A DNA stretch of 29,727 bases. Source: a virus. The stretch spans positions 1 to 29,727 of the IMG/VR virus record IMGVR_UViG_3300027833_000169; one strand, given 5' to 3'. The translations under genes were made by a program, and so were the position numbers. Under the pieces are notes generated by a model that saw only the letters and a program-made list of their open reading frames with translations, did no database searches and had not been told where the DNA came from. The number at the start of each line of letters is the position of its first letter. Within the stretch, counting starts at the first letter, position 1. This document shows, one piece after another, positions 13,401 to 21,227 of the stretch.

Positions 13401-16347
13401 TGTTATTACTGCTAACTCTGGTCGTCTAACTTCTGTCGAGTCACGCGCAACTTCTCTAGAGACTCGTACTACTGATGTTGAAGCTCGCGCTACTGCTGTT
13501 GAGTCACGTGCAACTGCTCTGGAAACTGAACAGGGACTACAAGGTGGTCGTCTTACAGTCAACGAAAGTGACATTGACGCTCTAGAAGCTAAGCAAGGTT
13601 CTGCTACTCTAGCAACTACTGCAACTAACGTATCTGCCGCAATCAATGAGATTCACTCAGAACTAGATACTGAAGCTTCTAACGTCGATACTCTACAAAC
13701 AGAGATGGACGCAGTCGAAGTACGTGCAACTGCTCTAGAAACTGAACAGGGACTACAAGGTGGTCGTCTAACTTCTGTCGAAGGTCGTGCTACTGGTGTT
13801 GAGTCACGTGCAACTGCGCTTGAAACTAAGCAAGGTTCTGCTACTCTAGTCACTGTCGCAACTGATCTATCTGCTGCAATCAACGAATTGCACTCAGAAA
13901 TGGGTACTTCTCTTACTGATTTTGATGCTCTAGTAGCTCGTGTAACTACAGAAGAAGGTAATGTCGATACTCTACAGTCAGAAATGACCGCAGTAGAAGG
14001 ACGTGCAACTTCATTAGAAACTCGTGTAACTACAGAAGAAGGTAATGTTGACACTCTCCAGACTCAAATGGGTTCTACAGTACTTGCTACTGTCGCAACT
14101 GATGTTACTGGTGCAGTCAACGAGATCCACTCTGAACTAGACGCAGAAGCTGGTAAGGTCTCTACTCTAGAAAGTGAAATGAATGCTGTCGAAGGACGTG
14201 CAACTGCTGTTGAGTCACGTGCAACTGCTCTAGAAACTGAACAGGGACTACAAGGTGGTCGTCTAACAGTTAACGAGAGTGACATCGATGACTTAGAAAC
14301 TAAGTTAGGTACTGGTGTTTTCGATACTACTTCACAAATCATTACTGGTGCAGTCAATGAACTTCATGGTGAAGTTAATACTAATACTGCTGGACTTGTC
14401 GCTGTTGTTTCTCGTGCCGATGCCGATAGTGATGCACTTGCATCTGAAATCGTATCACGCACCGCTGCTGACACACTAATCCGTACTGATCTTGCTGCAC
14501 TTAGAACTACTGATCAAGCAGACTACATTGCTCGTGACGCGGCTGTTCTTGCATCTGCACAGTCTTACGCAGAAAGTGAAGCAGACGATGGCGAAGCCGC
14601 TGCTAAGATTTACGCAGACGGAATCGTTGCTAGTGAAGCAACTCTACGTGACAATGCTGATATCGTACTTGCTGGTCAAATTACTACTGAAGCAACTGCA
14701 CGTCAAGTCGCAGATAATGGTCTAGATACACGACTAGGTGTTGTTGAAGGCGAAATGTCTGCAACTCAACTTGCTGCTGGCGTAAATGCTGATGGAACAT
14801 ACGATACTCCAACAAGTACTACTCACCTTAATGCCTCTACTTCTCTAGCAGACGCTGATAAGAAGTTAGATACTGCACTCACCACTGAAAGTGCTTCACG
14901 TGTTTCTGGTGATGCAAGCTTGCAATCACAGATCGATGCTGAAATTGCTCGTGCTGGTGCTGCGGAAGGTGTTAACTCTACTGGACTAGCTGCTGAGATC
15001 GTACGTGCTACAGCTGCAGAAGTTGCAAACGGTGTATTAATCACCACTAACGCTGCTTCAATTGCATCTGAGTCATCTCGTGCACAAGGTGTTGAAGGTT
15101 CTCTACAAGGTCAAATCGACTTCATTACTTCAAACACTGACAGTGATGCTCTCGATTCATTGACTGAGATCGTTGCCGCATTCCAAAATACTGATGGTAC
15201 TCTATCAGGTCTAATCACACAGAACCAAACTGACATTGCAACTAATGCTTCAGGTCTTGCTCAGGAAATCAGTGATCGAATTGCTGGTGATACTGCGGTA
15301 CGTGGCGAGTTCGCTGCTGCTGACGCTGGGTTACAAACTCAAATTGACGGATTAGTATCTAAGTCCGGAGACGCGATGACTGGTGTCCTAGCAATGGGTG
15401 GAAACAAAGTTTCTGGTGTTGCAACTGGTACTGAAACTGCTGATGCGGTTAACAAAGGTCAAATGGACGCTGGTCTTGCTGCTCAACACATCTCTCAGTT
15501 CTCAACAACTAACCTTCCAGAAGGTAGTAACGAATACTTCACAACTGCGAAAGTACATGCTGCAGTAAGTGTAGTTGACGTTGCTGGTGAAGGTAAGGTA
15601 TCTGAGACTGATGGTGTGTTCTCTATAGACACTTCTAAGGCATTTGTTGAACTATCCGATGTTACTGATTCAACAATTGTTGGTAAAGAAGGTTTTGTTG
15701 CTCGTGTTAAGACAGATGGTTCAGGTATTGAACTTATAGACCCTGCTCAGTTATCATTCAATGACGCAAAACGTCAAGTGATTTCTGGTGACGGTGCACA
15801 GAGTACATTCGCTCTAAACTTCTACACTCAAGAAGCTAACGCAATGGTATTTGTTGGTGGTGTTATTCAGGATCCATCGGTTCACTATACGATTGATGCT
15901 GTTAATCAACAAATTACTTTCATGGCGGCTATCCCAGTTGGAACTCAAGCGGTAGTTATCGCTCAGTCTACTAACTCGGTTGGTGTACTAGATCCTAAGT
16001 CGGTCGGTCTTGAAACTCTTGCTGATAACATCAAAGTCTTCGAACAGGGTAACGATGTTGTTGTTGGAACTTCTGCTACAGTAGTTTCTACATTCAACAA
16101 AGTGACTACACGTTCTGCTAAGTACGTAGTCACCGTAGAAAATAACGGTGAATTCGAAACTCGCGAATGTCTAGTTATCCATGACGGAACAGAAGCATAT
16201 ATAACTGAGTACGGTATTCTATTCACAGGTAGTGATGTACTTGGTGATACTGACGTTCAGGTAAACGGTTCAAGTGTTGAGTTGACATATACAGCTTCGG
16301 TTGCTGGTGCAGTAGTATCAGTATCCGCTTCGTATATCGACGCATAA
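10441..16347 (+). CDS. Giant coiled-coil tail fibre protein (1968 aa)
   Basis: Ribosome-binding site TAGGAG. The N-terminus (MAFRQIKSPALADKAVLNTK) leads to a fibre motif TTDLQEGTNQYFTPERAQAA near residue 67. That motif recurs near residue 1690 as TTNLPEGSNEYFTTAKVHAA, so the shaft is bracketed by two copies. Between them are about 1600 residues of Ala/Thr/Glu/Asp-rich pseudo-repeats (EVTRATGIEAGLRTDV; VESRATALETEQGLQGGRLT) expected to form a long trimeric coiled coil. At least four copies of an 'ALDSLTEIVAAFQ-x-ADSD' module punctuate it. Residues 796-931 are two tandem 68-residue units. The distal ~250 residues are beta-rich: a FVGGVIQDPSVHYTIDA module at about 1784-1842, then RECLVIHDGTEAYITEYGIL. 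By analogy it is a long tail fibre whose C-terminal end contacts the host receptor. No chaperone gene follows directly. Confidence 0.85.
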   Translation: MAFRQIKSPALADKAVLNTKLDESAVQGQSTLTGMANPSDCFTLLYDVGTDSLKKITADAFFSSFSTTDLQEGTNQYFTPERAQAAVASDIAASVLVETNRATAAETLLQSNIDAEASTRAQADVTLQSNITAEETRAKLREDSIEAASVSADAGLSTRIDNILSNTDSAAIDSFVEVIAAFEDADDVLSGSIIANSSAITAETARAIGKETENATAIAVETARATAAEVANTSLLSAEEIARIAADTALSARVTTEEQTSTSLQTQITTEVARAGSAESVLTQDLADEVVRATGAEAANALNLTDEIDARAVADTQVRTDIAADIVTAQNAAQAHAEAQDALKIGDASVDGTANNTVTDRIASSKSGAESVSAADAAAKVLVEKTRAEAAESGLQSQITSNDGDITDLQTADSTETAARIAGDSGLQSQIDFITTNTDPAALDSLTEIVAAFQSADSDMSALVSSNTTAISSENTRATGAETVLQTNITAEASTRAIADTGLQSQIDNITLDYIGRDSDTLATAKSYTDQEADAHQAVATAHADAQDAALIGDASVNGTVGNTVTARIATAKSESNAFTSSQVSAEAATRLAADDTLSLRTTVLEGEMDTVEALAAQNEIDLRAEEVARASGDSSLQGQIDAEEAARILADSTLTSNLATEVARAQGVEATNAAAVVTERQRAEGVEAGLRTDVNTNTVNITANAGSITAERTRALAAEAALGVRVDTTDALQAADHADNQAQITAEVTRASGVEAGLQTSVDSLQGQITSNDSDISALATLQSSDHDDNQAQITAEVTRASAAEVVNADAVVAETTRATGIEAGLRTDVDSNQTQITANDADILALETLQAADHSDNQAQITAEVARATAAEVVNAAATATEKLRAEGIEAGLRTDVDSNQTQITANDADILALTNLQAADHADNQTQITAEVTRATGIEAGLRTDVTTLEGRVDFIVSNDDGAALDSLTEIVSAFQDADSDLTGVITANSGRLTSVESRATSLETRTTDVEARATAVESRATALETEQGLQGGRLTVNESDIDALEAKQGSATLATTATNVSAAINEIHSELDTEASNVDTLQTEMDAVEVRATALETEQGLQGGRLTSVEGRATGVESRATALETKQGSATLVTVATDLSAAINELHSEMGTSLTDFDALVARVTTEEGNVDTLQSEMTAVEGRATSLETRVTTEEGNVDTLQTQMGSTVLATVATDVTGAVNEIHSELDAEAGKVSTLESEMNAVEGRATAVESRATALETEQGLQGGRLTVNESDIDDLETKLGTGVFDTTSQIITGAVNELHGEVNTNTAGLVAVVSRADADSDALASEIVSRTAADTLIRTDLAALRTTDQADYIARDAAVLASAQSYAESEADDGEAAAKIYADGIVASEATLRDNADIVLAGQITTEATARQVADNGLDTRLGVVEGEMSATQLAAGVNADGTYDTPTSTTHLNASTSLADADKKLDTALTTESASRVSGDASLQSQIDAEIARAGAAEGVNSTGLAAEIVRATAAEVANGVLITTNAASIASESSRAQGVEGSLQGQIDFITSNTDSDALDSLTEIVAAFQNTDGTLSGLITQNQTDIATNASGLAQEISDRIAGDTAVRGEFAAADAGLQTQIDGLVSKSGDAMTGVLAMGGNKVSGVATGTETADAVNKGQMDAGLAAQHISQFSTTNLPEGSNEYFTTAKVHAAVSVVDVAGEGKVSETDGVFSIDTSKAFVELSDVTDSTIVGKEGFVARVKTDGSGIELIDPAQLSFNDAKRQVISGDGAQSTFALNFYTQEANAMVFVGGVIQDPSVHYTIDAVNQQITFMAAIPVGTQAVVIAQSTNSVGVLDPKSVGLETLADNIKVFEQGNDVVVGTSATVVSTFNKVTTRSAKYVVTVENNGEFETRECLVIHDGTEAYITEYGILFTGSDVLGDTDVQVNGSSVELTYTASVAGAVVSVSASYIDA
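12826..13233 (+). repeat. Two tandem 204-bp units in the fibre shaft
   Basis: Units 12826-13029 and 13030-13233 each encode 68 residues starting TAEV-x-RA-x-AAEVVNA and ending LQAADH-x-DNQ-x-QI. They differ at few residues. A shortened 50-residue version precedes them and a partial copy follows, indicating growth by unequal recombination. Confidence 0.85.
13510..14264 (+). repeat. Dispersed 44-bp near-identical repeats in the fibre shaft
   Basis: Copies at 13510-13553, 13726-13769 and 14221-14264 encode ATALETEQGLQGGRL. The last two are identical and the first has one mismatch. They are embedded in larger related modules (AINEIHSELD; EEGNVDTLQ), all in frame. Confidence 0.85.
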
Positions 16348-16358
16348 TTTAATAATTC

Positions 16359-16381
16359 GGGGGTGGCTTCTGTCCACCCCC
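16359..16381 (+). terminator. GC-rich 3' hairpin without U-tract
   Basis: GGGGGTGG (16359-16366) pairs perfectly with CCACCCCC (16374-16381) around a 7-base loop, 12 bases after the giant fibre stop. No T-run follows. The same stem recurs at 27215-27234. Confidence 0.65.
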
Positions 16382-16415
16382 ATCCCCTCAAACATTTTAA
16401 AAGGTATTAAATAAA

Positions 16416-19400
16416 ATGAGTTCTACAAACAATAAGAAATTTAGAATACAAAATGGTGCTGCGATTACTGGTGAAGTAACCGTAAACGGCCAAATTGTAA
16501 TAACCGAAGAAGGAAAGGTTACCGTCCCTGCTATTACTGAAGCAGTTGCATCTATTGTCGCATCCGACATTGCAACACTACAGAGTCAAGTAGACGCGAT
16601 CCTAGGTACTTCTCCAGAAAGCCTGAATACACTACAAGAAATTGTTTCTCTTTTCCAAAGCGAAGATGGCGACATTCAAACTTTAATTACAAACAACTCA
16701 ACTGCAATTACTGCAATGCAGGCTACTTTAACAAGTGGCGTTGCAACTACTTCACAGGGCGCTAAAGCAGAAACTGCTGTACAGAAATCTGACTTTGGAA
16801 CAGGTATTGTTTCTACGGAAGATTCGCTAGTACAAGATGACATGTCTTCAAATGCTCCTGCTTTCACTAGTCAAACATCATTAACCGCACCAGATCCTCA
16901 GCCGTCATCTAGATTATTCCAGCAGTACGGTGTGCAACATGGTAGCAGACATGATACTTTTCAAAAGGTCGGGGATTGGACTATTGTAGGAGTTTTGAAT
17001 GGCGACTATGGACAATTAGATGTTTATTATCAAAACCAAACCACCCCAACATATAGTTATGATAGTGCTAGTGCTATTTTTGGTGCGGTTGTTGGTACTT
17101 CCCGTGAATTACAGGGCCCCGCATCTGTATTGACAGAGACACATGTGTACGCATGTACTTGGGAAAACGGTTATGGTAACATAATCCATAAAATAAATCT
17201 TTCCACCGGAAGTGTTGACAAATCTTTCACTCTTGGCGACTCAGGTCACCAGTCCCAAGGAAGGCCTCATATAATCGGTGATATATACTACGGCGCTTTT
17301 TATAATGCACTAATCAAGTATGATATGAGTACTGACACTCAAGTTATTATGACAAATACGAGTCTTAGTGTAGGGGACTTAACCGCTTATTCGGGTATAT
17401 CGATTTCTGGAAATATCGCTGTGATGGCAGGTGGTAGCAACGCTACCAAAGAGATTGTTGTCGGTATTAACTTAGATTCTGGAACCAAAGCATTTGGTTT
17501 TGGTTCTCCTGCTTATTACGGCACTCCAGGCACACCTGGCCTGCCTCTAGGTACGCCAAGTGTTCCGGAACCTATTATTATAGGTGACAAGGTTTATGCG
17601 ATAGCAAATAATTATTTGTCGACTGCCAGTCAGTATCCTTACGTACGGATGAGTTATGACATATCTACCGATACAGTGTCTTATCACGATCTCCCAGCTG
17701 GTGCAGTGGGGTCTGGTAGTGTAAACGCATATGCTAGACAAGTAAGTATTGGGGATTACCTAGCTTTACACATCTCAGATAAGAGCGGTGTTTCAAAGGT
17801 ATATTTCTATCATAAAGATGATTTGGACACTCTTGTTCATACACATTCATTCGGACTTAATGAACACACACCATTTAACGCTGGTGGGTTGTACGTAACG
17901 GATGCTCTAACCGCACACTACGTCAGAATGATTGGTACAGACAAGATGACTTTAGAGATTACTAAGGTTGCTTTATCTGGAACAGCTGTATCTGGTAGTA
18001 TCTTGGTTGATCAGTCAGTAATCGCATCTAAGGTTTATGTTGATGCTGAGACTGCTGCAAGAACTGCCGCTATCGCTGCAATTCCTGCAACTGACTTGAC
18101 TCCATACTCAACTACTACTGAGATGAACTCATCTATTGCAACTGCTAAGTCAGAAGCTCAGACTTATGCGGATCAAGTTGTTGCTGCAACCGTAGATGCT
18201 GCTCCTGCCGCATTGGATACGTTGAATGAACTAGCGGCCGCATTAGGAGATGACGCAAACTTTGCATCAACAGTAACTTCATCTATCGCTACTAAAGCGG
18301 ACGATGTTGCAACTACTGCTGCTCTTGCGACTAAGGCAGACGATGCTGCAACTACTGCTGCTCTTGCTACTAAGGCAGATGCTTCAAGTGTTTCTTCTAT
18401 TGAAGATTTCTTGAATGGTAATGCTGGGGACGTAACTCCAACTGCACCAACTGTAGAATCTACTATTATGAGTCCTGTAAGCAGTGATAAGTGGGGACAA
18501 AAAGTTATAGTACATGATGATGTAGTTTTGGTAAGAGACAATACGTATATGCGAATCTATTCTCCTAATGATTTAGTTAATCATCTAGAGTTAGTTGGCG
18601 CATCCGACTCGGAGGCATTTGCATACGATCCAGTTACCAAGATTCTTATGGCTGGTAATGGTAAGTCTGGTACTAATCAGAACGGTTCTATTAACTTCTT
18701 CCATCTATCAGAACTAATAGCAGGCACAGGCCCGAAGAGACAAAGTTATGTACATACTTTAGATTCTGCAGCCACTGCTGATCCACAATTTGGTAGATCT
18801 GTTGCTTTTGCTGATGGTAAATTCTATGCCGCTAAATACAGTAATGATTATAGTGCTACACCAATGGTTCACGTTTGGAATGCGAGTGATATTGCTGCTC
18901 AAATGCCTACTGACGGATCAGAACTATTGTCAATAACACCGATAACAATTACAGCTCCTCCAGCCGCGGATAATCGTGGTTATTGGGGATATGATATGGC
19001 AGCTGCAGGAAATTATTTCTATGTTTTCGATATGTTCTACAGTCAAGTCTCAAATGTAGCTGGTGCAATATTTGTCTATAACACTTCTGATAATCAACTT
19101 GTAGCTACATTAGAGTGTTCAGAGGATGTTAAGTACTTTGTGGCTGCTACCGAAAATTATTATGCTGTTCATTGGCATGGCATTAATCCTACTAAAACTA
19201 GGGTTTATCAAGCTGGAACAAATACCCTTGTTGCCGAACTTCGGGGTGTTGATTGTCGATCTGATAGAATGTACGAATTTGGTAATAATTTGTCGTTTGG
19301 TTTTAGTGATTCTGTTTCCGGTGATAAAGGTGTGGCAATATATGATACTAGTGATTTCTCTAAGGAACCAATAGAGATTACGACTGGTTCAGAACATCAT

Positions 19401-20339
19401 ACTGTATCTTCTGCCCAGAAATTATACGCACACACTAAACCTAATGTACAGGTATATGATGTTTCTTCACTTGGTGGTTTCTCATTACAAGATGACTTGG
19501 AAGCACTAATAACTGCTAACACTTCTGCAATTACTGCTGAGACTGCTGCAAGAACTGCCGCTATCGCTGCAATTCCTGCAACTGACCTTTCTGGATACTC
19601 AACTACTGTACAGACGACTTCTGCAATTGCTACTGCTAAGTCAGAAGCTCAGTCTTATGCAGATCAAGTTGTTGCTTCGACCATTGATGCTGCTCCTGCT
19701 TCTTTAGATACTCTTAACGAACTAGCTGCTGCTCTGGGTGACGATGCAAACTTTGCATCAACTATCACTGCATCTATCGCAACTAAAGCAACTGCTGCTG
19801 ATCTTACTGCATTAGAAGCACAGATCACTGGTGGCGTTGCAACTCTCGCACAGGGTGCTCTTGCTGATACTGCGTTACAACCAGCAGACCTTGTTGCAAA
19901 TACTACTGCTATTGCAACTAATGCTTCTAATCTTACTGCATTAGAGACTTCACACTCAGCAGACCTTGTTAACTTAACAGCTAAGACGTATGGTGTTACA
20001 TATGATCCGAACGCTGCTAATGTTGAGGTAGATTCTACATTAGATATGCAGACTAACGCAATCATAAATGTTGCTGCTCCTTCTGCAGCTGATGATGCCG
20101 CAACTAAAGCATACGTTGATGCTGGTCAAGTTGCAGCAATCTCTGCTTCTGCAGCTGCTTTGTCTGGTGGTCTATGTATCACTTATGATCCAGCAACTGG
20201 TACTATCTCAATAGACGAAACAGAAACTGCAGCGGCGTTACACGTTGCTTCTTCTGGAGATGCTAATGCACTAGGTAGTCAATCACCTTCGCACTACCGT
20301 ATCGATGTTTATGATGTAAACGGTACTATCGTTAACTAA
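16416..20339 (+). CDS. Modular tail fibre with two putative seven-bladed beta-propellers
   Basis: A 1307-aa protein. Residues 1-150: an N-terminal beta segment (FRIQNGAAITGEVTVNGQIV) and coiled-coil modules (ILGTSPESLNTLQEIVSLFQ; GVATTSQGAKAETAVQ). Residues about 165-540: about seven ~45-residue repeats alternating 'GD-x-x-Y-x-x' strands with 'x-x-YD-x-STDT' strands (IIGDIYYGAFYNALIKYDMS; VRMSYDISTDTVSYHDL), the signature of a beta-propeller. A short PGTPGLPLGTP loop sits in it. Residues about 543-675: coiled-coil modules (ETAARTAAIAAIPATDL; LDTLNELAAALGDDANFAST; ATTAALATKAD twice). Residues about 685-1020: a second, distinct seven-repeat propeller (WGQKVIVHDDVVLVRDN; FGRSVAFADGKFYAAKYS; VAGAIFVYNTSDNQLVATLE). 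From residue 1040 the coiled-coil modules repeat almost verbatim, then a C-terminal beta domain. The propellers are good candidates for glycan- or protein-binding domains. Late terminator follows. Confidence 0.8.
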   Translation: MSSTNNKKFRIQNGAAITGEVTVNGQIVITEEGKVTVPAITEAVASIVASDIATLQSQVDAILGTSPESLNTLQEIVSLFQSEDGDIQTLITNNSTAITAMQATLTSGVATTSQGAKAETAVQKSDFGTGIVSTEDSLVQDDMSSNAPAFTSQTSLTAPDPQPSSRLFQQYGVQHGSRHDTFQKVGDWTIVGVLNGDYGQLDVYYQNQTTPTYSYDSASAIFGAVVGTSRELQGPASVLTETHVYACTWENGYGNIIHKINLSTGSVDKSFTLGDSGHQSQGRPHIIGDIYYGAFYNALIKYDMSTDTQVIMTNTSLSVGDLTAYSGISISGNIAVMAGGSNATKEIVVGINLDSGTKAFGFGSPAYYGTPGTPGLPLGTPSVPEPIIIGDKVYAIANNYLSTASQYPYVRMSYDISTDTVSYHDLPAGAVGSGSVNAYARQVSIGDYLALHISDKSGVSKVYFYHKDDLDTLVHTHSFGLNEHTPFNAGGLYVTDALTAHYVRMIGTDKMTLEITKVALSGTAVSGSILVDQSVIASKVYVDAETAARTAAIAAIPATDLTPYSTTTEMNSSIATAKSEAQTYADQVVAATVDAAPAALDTLNELAAALGDDANFASTVTSSIATKADDVATTAALATKADDAATTAALATKADASSVSSIEDFLNGNAGDVTPTAPTVESTIMSPVSSDKWGQKVIVHDDVVLVRDNTYMRIYSPNDLVNHLELVGASDSEAFAYDPVTKILMAGNGKSGTNQNGSINFFHLSELIAGTGPKRQSYVHTLDSAATADPQFGRSVAFADGKFYAAKYSNDYSATPMVHVWNASDIAAQMPTDGSELLSITPITITAPPAADNRGYWGYDMAAAGNYFYVFDMFYSQVSNVAGAIFVYNTSDNQLVATLECSEDVKYFVAATENYYAVHWHGINPTKTRVYQAGTNTLVAELRGVDCRSDRMYEFGNNLSFGFSDSVSGDKGVAIYDTSDFSKEPIEITTGSEHHTVSSAQKLYAHTKPNVQVYDVSSLGGFSLQDDLEALITANTSAITAETAARTAAIAAIPATDLSGYSTTVQTTSAIATAKSEAQSYADQVVASTIDAAPASLDTLNELAAALGDDANFASTITASIATKATAADLTALEAQITGGVATLAQGALADTALQPADLVANTTAIATNASNLTALETSHSADLVNLTAKTYGVTYDPNAANVEVDSTLDMQTNAIINVAAPSAADDAATKAYVDAGQVAAISASAAALSGGLCITYDPATGTISIDETETAAALHVASSGDANALGSQSPSHYRIDVYDVNGTIVN
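18044..18095 (+). repeat. 52-bp direct repeat, left copy (before propeller 2)
   Basis: Identical over 52 bases to 19535-19586; encodes AETAARTAAIAAIPATD. The 1491-base offset is a multiple of three, so recombination would excise or duplicate the intervening propeller in frame. Confidence 0.9.
19535..19586 (+). repeat. 52-bp direct repeat, right copy (after propeller 2)
   Basis: Second copy of the repeat at 18044-18095. Downstream similarity continues with interruptions (ATAKSEAQ-x-YADQVVA; LDTLNELAAALGDDANFAST). Confidence 0.9.
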
Positions 20340-20361
20340 TCTTAAAGTAAAACTAAGATAT

Positions 20362-20392
20362 AAAGGGGAGACTTCGGTTTCCCCTTTTTTTT
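20362..20392 (+). terminator. Rho-independent terminator with UUCG loop
   Basis: AAAGGGGA (20362-20369) pairs with TCCCCTTT (20380-20387) around a loop containing CTTCGG, followed by a run of eight T in total. It separates the fibre block from the morphogenesis block. Confidence 0.92.
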
Positions 20393-20406
20393 ACATTTCT
20401 TTTTCA

Positions 20407-20414
20407 TATAAATA
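20407..20414 (+). promoter_or_regulatory. T4-type late promoter TATAAATA (first of pair)
   Basis: Exact element 15 bases after the terminator; expected start about 20420. One of two tandem elements before gp13. Confidence 0.85.
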
Positions 20415-20418
20415 AACG

Positions 20419-20426
20419 TATAAATA
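20419..20426 (+). promoter_or_regulatory. T4-type late promoter TATAAATA (second of pair)
   Basis: Second exact element, offset 12 bases from the first; expected start about 20432, a ~22-base leader before gp13. Confidence 0.85.
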
Positions 20427-20453
20427 GTATGTAACTAATATTGGATTATATTC

Positions 20454-21224
20454 ATGTATTCAACAAGCAAAGAAGAATTGATAGATTACTGCCTGCGTGC
20501 CTTAGGACATCCGGTAGTTGAAGTCAACGTAGACGAGGAACAACTGGACGATCGTATTGACGAGGCGTTACAGTGGTTTCGTGAAAATCATCCGGACGGT
20601 TCTAAACGATATTATCTAAAACACCAGTTGACTCAGACTGACATTGATAATCAGGCCGTAGATTTGAGCGACGACTTGGATCTTACCGCAGTTGTCCGTA
20701 TGATACCGATGAGTTTTAGTAATGCACACTCAGGTTGGTTCAGTGATGCATGGCAGTTTATGTCTCATACTATTAGCGACTTTGCTAATGGTGGTGGTTT
20801 ACTAGGGGATCTTGCACATTACGAACAGATGCAACAACAACTATCTCTACTCGATATGAAACTGGGTGGTCATCCACAAATCACATTTGATCGTCAATAC
20901 AATCGTATAAACCTACATGTTTCTAAAAGTACTCTGAAAGTAGATGACTTTATCATATTCGAAGTTTATGCCATACGTAACCCAGACAGTAGCATAAGTG
21001 AATACAACTCCCTCTGGAATCACAAGTTCTTAAAAGAATATTCAACTGCACTGATTAAACGTCAGTGGGGTACTAACCTAATTAAGTTTGACGGTATGAC
21101 ACTGCCTGGCGGTGTTACGGTCAATGCACGTTTGATCTATGAAGATGCCCTTGCGGACATTGAGAGACTCATGGAAAAATTCCGTAACGAAGAAGATGAA
21201 GGGCCCATGTTCTTCATGGGGTAA
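20454..21224 (+). CDS. 13: Neck protein gp13
   Basis: A 256-aa protein matching the T4 gp13 neck family (T4: about 309 aa). Visible family features are an N-terminal helix (EELIDYCLRALGHPVVEVNV), DEALQWFRENH, the central LSLLDMKLGGHPQITFDRQY, and the strongly conserved C-terminal pattern WNHKFLKEYSTALIKRQWG followed by NLIKFDGMTLPGGV. Gp13 and gp14 form the collar that seals the filled head after packaging and receives the tail. It is the first gene of the morphogenesis block, behind two tandem late promoters, and its ribosome-binding site is weak (TTGGA). Followed after 3 bases by gp14. Confidence 0.92.
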   Translation: MYSTSKEELIDYCLRALGHPVVEVNVDEEQLDDRIDEALQWFRENHPDGSKRYYLKHQLTQTDIDNQAVDLSDDLDLTAVVRMIPMSFSNAHSGWFSDAWQFMSHTISDFANGGGLLGDLAHYEQMQQQLSLLDMKLGGHPQITFDRQYNRINLHVSKSTLKVDDFIIFEVYAIRNPDSSISEYNSLWNHKFLKEYSTALIKRQWGTNLIKFDGMTLPGGVTVNARLIYEDALADIERLMEKFRNEEDEGPMFFMG

Positions 21225-21227
21225 TTG

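Noticed and set aside
13005-14357. Long minus-strand open frames opposite the giant fibre
   Set aside because: They mirror the biased codons of the coiled-coil repeats, have Ser/Ala/Val low-complexity products, and lack RBS, promoters or domain signals.
21225-21227. TTG start for gp14
   Set aside because: The adjacent ATG at 21228 gives the family-typical MATNPY start.
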